Source of the DNA: Leucobacter celer subsp. astrifaciens
GTDB taxonomy: Bacteria > Actinomycetota > Actinomycetes > Actinomycetales > Microbacteriaceae
Length of the DNA: 64,000 bases
Direction of reading: 5' to 3'
Assembly (NCBI RefSeq): GCF_001273835.1
Contig: NZ_JHEI01000133.1
Coordinates: 124,001-188,000, forward strand
Shown here: positions 59,898-64,000 of the stretch, piece by piece
Numbering within the stretch: position 1 is the stretch's first letter
Layout of the letters: every line of letters starts with the position of its first letter
Notes under the pieces: generated by a model
Told to the model about the DNA's origin: nothing
Seen by the model: only the letters and a program-made list of their open reading frames with translations
The model's database searches: none
Program-made: the position numbers and the translations under genes

Positions 59898-61298
59898 TTA
59901 CTTCGTGCTTACCGTGCCGAAGCGGCCGGCGAGGGGTGCGATGAGCACCGGCCGCATCGCCGCGACCGCCCCCGCCGTCGCCAGCACGGCCATCGCGAAC
60001 CAGATGAACCCGGCCCAGCCCGGGCTGTCGGCGCCCCAGAACATGTGGTTCAGGTTCCGCAGCGCACCGGTCGCGAAGACCAGGAAGACGTGAACGACGA
60101 TGAAGACCACGAAGAAGGACATCGTGAGGAAGTGGAGCACGCGCGCCGCCTCCACCGGGAAGACGCGGCCCAGCGACTCGAACCGGCGCGGCCACCAGGC
60201 GCTCATGCGGAGCCCCGTGAGCAGGGCGAGCGGGGCCGCGACGAACACGACCAGGAAGTACATGATCTGCTGCAGCGAGTTGTAGTTCGCCCAGCCGTCC
60301 TCGACCGGCCACTCGAGGGTCAGGTACTGCAGCAGCGCCGAGGCCGCGTTGGGAAGCGCGTCCCAGCTCGTGGGCACGATCCGCGCCCAGCGCCCGCTCG
60401 CGAAGAGGAGCACGACGAAGGCGACGCCGTTGAGCAGCCACAGCGCGTCCACGAGGAGGTGCGCCCACAGCGTGAGGCTGAACCGGCGCCCCGATCGGCG
60501 CGAGGACCAGTAGGCCGGAGGCTTCTGCTGGGTTCTCACCTGCCAGCCGGTGCGGATGATCAGGATCATGAAGAAGGCGTTGAGGAAGTGCGTCCACCGC
60601 ACCCAGCCCGGGAAACCGGGCTCGACGGTGTCGGGCGGTTCTGAGGAGCCGGGGTAGCGCTGCAGGAACTCGGGCACCCCCGGGAGCGTCGTGACGCCGC
60701 GGGCGGCGAGCACCACGACCCCCGCCGCGAGCACGAGGGCGAGGACGGGCCCGGCGAGGCGCACGCCGCGCGGCCGGGCCGTCCGGGGCGCCGGGCGCGT
60801 TCCGGCCTGCTGCTGCTCGGCCAGTGGGAGCGACCGTTCCGCCGGCGCCTCCCGGAACGTCTCCCGGGGTGCCTCGGCGGTCGCCGGTTCCGCCGGTACT
60901 CCCGGTTCCGCCGGCAGTCCCGGTTCCGCCGGTTCCGCCGGCAGTCCCGGTTCCGCCGGTTCCGCCGGTGGGCCGTCGACGGGCGCGGGGAGCGCCATCC
61001 CGATGCTCGGGGGCCAGGGTTCGCCCCCCGGGATCCTCGGAAGCCCTTGCCGCGGTGCTGCCGGCCGGGCCTGCGGCAGACCCGATCCGAGCCGGGCGCC
61101 CGATCCCGCACCCTCGGGGCTGCGAAGAGCGGCGTCTCGTCCGGGTGCTCCGGCTGGTGGCGTCTCACGCACGCCGGCGGGGACGGCCTGCGCCGCCGGG
61201 GACGCGTCCGTCGGCGGTGCGGACCGTGCGAGCGGCGGCCACGGTTCGCCGCCGGGCGTTCGAGGGAGTCCGCGGCGCATCTGCGGCGACCCGGTCAT
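59898..61298 (-). CDS. Membrane cytochrome b/b6-domain protein with a proline-rich N-terminal region
   Basis: 466 residues. Residues 1-180 are soluble, Pro/Ala-rich and repetitive: GLPRxPGGEPWPP occurs at about 10 and 85, and PAEP/GLP repeats at 111-138. Then about six membrane helices: one at 181-200, WTHFLNAFFMILII (His about 236), LWAHLLVDALWLL, a segment with YFLVVFVAAPLALLTGL, and VLHFLTMSFFVVFIVVHVFL with two more His, followed by a final helix. The His positions fit b-type haem ligands. It starts 7 bases after the EtfA stop, so it is in the Etf operon and may pass electrons from ETF to the quinone pool; that role is inference. Confidence 0.75.
   Translation of the reverse strand: MTGSPQMRRGLPRTPGGEPWPPLARSAPPTDASPAAQAVPAGVRETPPAGAPGRDAALRSPEGAGSGARLGSGLPQARPAAPRQGLPRIPGGEPWPPSIGMALPAPVDGPPAEPAEPGLPAEPAEPGLPAEPGVPAEPATAEAPRETFREAPAERSLPLAEQQQAGTRPAPRTARPRGVRLAGPVLALVLAAGVVVLAARGVTTLPGVPEFLQRYPGSSEPPDTVEPGFPGWVRWTHFLNAFFMILIIRTGWQVRTQQKPPAYWSSRRSGRRFSLTLWAHLLVDALWLLNGVAFVVLLFASGRWARIVPTSWDALPNAASALLQYLTLEWPVEDGWANYNSLQQIMYFLVVFVAAPLALLTGLRMSAWWPRRFESLGRVFPVEAARVLHFLTMSFFVVFIVVHVFLVFATGALRNLNHMFWGADSPGWAGFIWFAMAVLATAGAVAAMRPVLIAPLAGRFGTVSTK
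60892..60970. repeat. Short tandem repeat coding PAEP/GLP in the cytochrome b protein
   Basis: Units of ggttccgcc and ggcagtccc repeat across this stretch on the plus strand and code for PAEPAEPGLPAEP on the gene's strand. Such repeats change length easily and form a flexible linker. Confidence 0.7.
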
Positions 61299-61305
61299 GG
61301 CGCCG

Positions 61306-62289
61306 TCACCGCCGCTTCCGTTCGAGGGCCGAGATCAGCTGCGGCACGATCGTGAACAGGTCACCCACGATGCCGAAGTCCGACACCTCGAAGATGGGTG
61401 CGTTCTCGTCGGTGTTGATCGCGACGATCGTCTTCGCGGTCTGCATTCCGGCACGGTGCTGGATCGCCCCGGAGATGCCGAGGGCGATGTAGAGGCGAGG
61501 TGCGACCGTGACACCGGTCTGCCCGACCTGCAGCGTCGCCGGCACGAACCCCGCGTCCACGGCGGCCCGCGACGCGCCGACCGCGGCGCCGAGCGCATCC
61601 GCCAGCTCTTCGACGAGCGCGAAGCGATCGGCCGATCCGAGGCCCCGCCCGCCGGAGACCACGATGTCGGCGCCGGCGAGCGCCGGCCGGACGGCCGTGG
61701 CAGCAGCCTCGGTGAAGCCGGTGACGCGCGATCCGGGACCCTCCGAGGGCTGGAACTCGAGCGCGTGCGCGTCGCGCGCCCGGCCCTCGGCTCGTGCCGC
61801 CACGGCTCCGGGGCGGAGGGTGATGACCGGGGCGCCGAGCGACGCCGTGGCGGTGACCCGATAGTCGCCGCCGAACGCGGAGTGGTGGGCGACGACGCCC
61901 AGCTCGTCGCGGGAGACGCCGACGGCGTCGGCCGCGATGGCGGCCTCGGCCCGCACCGCGTAGCGAGCGGCGATCTCGCGTCCGAGCCGCGAGTGCGAGA
62001 GCAGCACCGCATCCGGAGCGACGAGCGCGACCGCCGCGGTGAGCGCGTCGACGGCGTGGATGCCGCTCGCGGCACCCTCTGCGGTGAGCACCGTTGCCGC
62101 GCCGAGCCGCGCGGCTTCGTCGACGGCGGGGCTCTCCTCGTCCGTGTCGAGCAGCAGCGCCACCGGCGAACCGATCGATGAGGCCGCCCCGAGCAGTTCG
62201 GCAGCCGACCCCGCGAGTGCGCCGTCGGGTCCGAGCTCGAGCACGGCGAGCACCGCGTCCTCCGGATACGCCGCTGCTGCTCCGCTCAT
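61306..62289 (-). CDS. etfA: Electron transfer flavoprotein subunit alpha
   Basis: 327 residues. The C-terminal FAD-binding half is intact: [76 protein letters not shown] and [14 protein letters not shown]. It takes electrons from acyl-CoA dehydrogenases and passes them on. ATG 62289 overlaps the EtfB stop by 4 bases. The N-terminal half is shorter and more variable, as usual. Confidence 0.93.
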   Translation of the reverse strand: MSGAAAAYPEDAVLAVLELGPDGALAGSAAELLGAASSIGSPVALLLDTDEESPAVDEAARLGAATVLTAEGAASGIHAVDALTAAVALVAPDAVLLSHSRLGREIAARYAVRAEAAIAADAVGVSRDELGVVAHHSAFGGDYRVTATASLGAPVITLRPGAVAARAEGRARDAHALEFQPSEGPGSRVTGFTEAAATAVRPALAGADIVVSGGRGLGSADRFALVEELADALGAAVGASRAAVDAGFVPATLQVGQTGVTVAPRLYIALGISGAIQHRAGMQTAKTIVAINTDENAPIFEVSDFGIVGDLFTIVPQLISALERKRR

Positions 62290-63065
62290 CGGATCGCTCC
62301 GCTCTCGATCAGGTACTCGGCGAGCTGATCGGCCGCCGTGCCGTCGTCGACGAGCTTGATCCCGCTCGGCTTCGGCGGGGACGGCTCCGCGGAGAGCACG
62401 ATCGATCGTGCCACCAGGGCCGGGTCGTCCCGCAGCCCCAGATCGGCCAGCGACAGGGTCTCGAGCGGCTTCTTCTTGGCCGCCATGATCCCCTTGAAGT
62501 TGGGGAACCGGGTGGCGGGGAGCGCCTCGGTGACCGAGACGATCGCGGGCAGATCGACCTCGAGGGTCTGCACGCCGCCGCCGTCGGAGCGGACGCCGCT
62601 CACGAGGCCCGGCGATATCTCGATCTCGTCGAGGCCGGAGGCGAAGGCCAGGCCGGCCCACTCGGCGACCGCGGCGGGCACCATCCCGCTCGCGCCGTCG
62701 GTGGAGGTCTCGCCGCCGATCACCAGATCGCACGACTCGCGGCCGACGGCCGCGGCGATCGCCTGGGCCGTGAGCACGATATCCGCGCCGACCAGATCCG
62801 GATCGACGATGTGGAGAGCCCGATCGGCCCCGACGGCCAGGGTCTTCCGAAGCGTCGCGAGCGCCTCCTCGGGAGCGACCATCAGCGTGACGACCTCGAC
62901 ACCGTCCGCCGATTCGGCGTACGCGACGGCGGCCTCGAGCGCACGATCCGACATCCCATCGAGCACGTACCCCGATTCCGTGCGCTCGGCGAGACCGGTC
63001 TCGCGACTCAGCCGGCGGCTCTCCGCGGTGTCGAGCACCGCCTTCACGAGAACGATGATCTTCAC
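62286..63065 (-). CDS. etfB: Electron transfer flavoprotein subunit beta
   Basis: 259 residues. It opens [13 protein letters not shown], with the AMP-binding region [20 protein letters not shown], and [20 protein letters not shown], which contains the recognition loop for partner dehydrogenases. The first 45 residues and the ADP-type fold match FixA/EtfB. It lies 63 bases after the acyl-CoA dehydrogenase stop. Confidence 0.93.
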   Translation of the reverse strand: MKIIVLVKAVLDTAESRRLSRETGLAERTESGYVLDGMSDRALEAAVAYAESADGVEVVTLMVAPEEALATLRKTLAVGADRALHIVDPDLVGADIVLTAQAIAAAVGRESCDLVIGGETSTDGASGMVPAAVAEWAGLAFASGLDEIEISPGLVSGVRSDGGGVQTLEVDLPAIVSVTEALPATRFPNFKGIMAAKKKPLETLSLADLGLRDDPALVARSIVLSAEPSPPKPSGIKLVDDGTAADQLAEYLIESGAIR

Positions 63066-63128
63066 GGTCGACCTCCTCGGTCGGAGCCGGGCGGCGCCGG
63101 AACGGCCCGCTCGGCCCAGCGGATGGGG

Positions 63129-64000
63129 TTACGCGAGTCCGAGCGAACGGCTGATGAGGAGCAGCTGCACCTCGCTCGTGCCCTCGCCGATCTCCAGGAT
63201 CTTCGAGTCGCGGAAGTGGCGTGCGACCGGATACTCGTTCATGAATCCGTTTCCGCCGTGGATCTGCGTCGCGTCGCGGGCGTTGTCCATCGCGGCATCG
63301 CTCGCGGTGAGCTTCGCCAGGGCGGCCGCGGTCTTGAACGGTTTCCCCGCGTCGCGCAGTCGAGCCGCGTGGTGCCAGGCGAGGCGTGCGAGATGGACGC
63401 GCTGCTGCATGCGGGCGATCATGAACTGGATGCCCTGTCGCGTCGAGAGCGGAGCGCCGAACACGGTGCGCGCCCGCGCGTACTCGACGGAGGCCTCGAG
63501 GCAGCCCTCGGCGGCGCCGGTGGAGAGGGCGGCGATCGCGATGCGCCCCTCGTCGAGCGCGTCGAGGAAGTTCGCGAAGCCGCGACCGCGCTGCCCGAGG
63601 AGGTTGGAGGCGGGAACCCTGGCGTCCTGGAAGGTGAGGGGGTGGGTGTCGGAGGCGTGCCAGCCGAGCTTGTCGTAGGCCGGTTCCACGGTGAAGCCGG
63701 GTGTGCCGTTCGGCACGATGATCGTGGAGATCTCCTTCTTGCCGTCGGTCTCGCCCGTCACGGCGGTGACCGTGACGAAGCGCGTGATCGGGGTGCCGGA
63801 GTTGGTGATGAACTGCTTCGTGCCGTTGATCACCCACTCGTCGCCCTCGAGGCGCGCGGTGGTCTTGGTCGCGCCCGCGTCGGATCCCGCGTCGGGCTCC
63901 GTGAGTCCGAAGCCCGCGAGCGCCCGCCCCGCCAGCAACTGGGGGAGGTACTCGCGTCGCTGCTCGTCGGTGCCGTAGCGGTGGATGGGCATGGCGCCCA
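63129..64000 (-). CDS. Acyl-CoA dehydrogenase (partial, N-terminus beyond the right edge)
   Basis: About 290 codons lie within the window; the frame stays open to the edge, so roughly the first 100 or so residues are outside. [14 protein letters not shown] is the FAD-binding signature; [39 protein letters not shown] and [20 protein letters not shown] follow; the catalytic-base Glu is in IGEGTSEVQ (usual YEGTSE, with Tyr replaced by Gly). It resembles the isobutyryl/2-methylacyl/isovaleryl-CoA branch, in line with the branched-chain genes. Confidence 0.9.
   Translation of the reverse strand, partial: GAMPIHRYGTDEQRREYLPQLLAGRALAGFGLTEPDAGSDAGATKTTARLEGDEWVINGTKQFITNSGTPITRFVTVTAVTGETDGKKEISTIIVPNGTPGFTVEPAYDKLGWHASDTHPLTFQDARVPASNLLGQRGRGFANFLDALDEGRIAIAALSTGAAEGCLEASVEYARARTVFGAPLSTRQGIQFMIARMQQRVHLARLAWHHAARLRDAGKPFKTAAALAKLTASDAAMDNARDATQIHGGNGFMNEYPVARHFRDSKILEIGEGTSEVQLLLISRSLGLA

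Noticed and set aside
60892..60970. A CRISPR-like repeat array
   Set aside because: The repeat units are 9 bases, contiguous and in the coding frame; there are no spacers and no cas genes.

Overview
The window is about 64 kb of high-GC bacterial chromosome with short intergenic gaps, many ATGA stop/start overlaps, GTG and TTG starts and strong Shine-Dalgarno sites. The protein families point to a Gram-positive actinomycete: a split branched-chain 2-oxo acid dehydrogenase with an Lrp regulator, an ETF/cytochrome b group, lipoprotein sugar binders, and MHS and DHA1 transporters. Micrococcales/Microbacteriaceae (Leucobacter-like) is my best guess from gene content; no rRNA or other marker is present to confirm it. 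I found no tRNA, rRNA, CRISPR array, insertion sequence or phage gene.

Layout. 1-6 kb: the end of a probable oxidoreductase and an MHS-family importer; two neighbouring broken genes (a LysR regulator and a sugar O-acetyltransferase); an O6-alkylguanine-DNA methyltransferase; an efflux pump and aldo/keto reductase divergent from a MarR regulator.

6-39.8 kb: a very large accessory carbohydrate/polyol catabolic region. It holds two complete two-subunit (split) transketolases, two RbsABC-type importers, two FGGY kinases, six zinc-type (MDR) dehydrogenases, three SDR dehydrogenases, an aldehyde dehydrogenase, an ABM-fold (LsrG-like) small protein, a KDPG-type aldolase, a cupin phosphoglucose isomerase, a phosphotriesterase-family hydrolase, two overlapping IclR regulators and two RpiR regulators. 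Six promoters spread from 8.7 to 29.2 kb carry the same operator-like palindrome, GGACA-N3-TGTCY, so both transketolases, both importers, the aldehyde dehydrogenase and two of the zinc dehydrogenase promoters look like one dispersed regulon. A second module (32-39.8 kb) carries a different palindrome, TTCGTAGT-N3-ACTACGAA, at both of its divergent promoters and ends in its own RpiR gene. This region is the best candidate for an undescribed pathway: sugar or polyol in, oxidation to a ketose, phosphorylation, then two-carbon transfer by a split transketolase.

39.9-50.4 kb: a TetR/DHFR-like pair; glycerate kinase converging on, and overlapping, an MFS gene; a tartrate/D-malate dehydrogenase; and a complete oligopeptide-type ABC importer. 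50.5-55.5 kb: a TetR regulator, and a three-gene hydrolase operon (fluoroacetate-dehalogenase-like alpha/beta hydrolase, M20 and S9 peptidases). The TetR/importer promoter region and the hydrolase promoter share a 16-17 bp operator-like sequence, so import and hydrolysis of a peptide-like compound are probably co-regulated.

55.6-64 kb: branched-chain amino-acid degradation and its electron transfer: E2, E1-beta and E1-alpha of a 2-oxo acid dehydrogenase divergent from an Lrp/AsnC regulator, then a membrane cytochrome b protein directly behind EtfA and EtfB, and an acyl-CoA dehydrogenase cut by the window edge.
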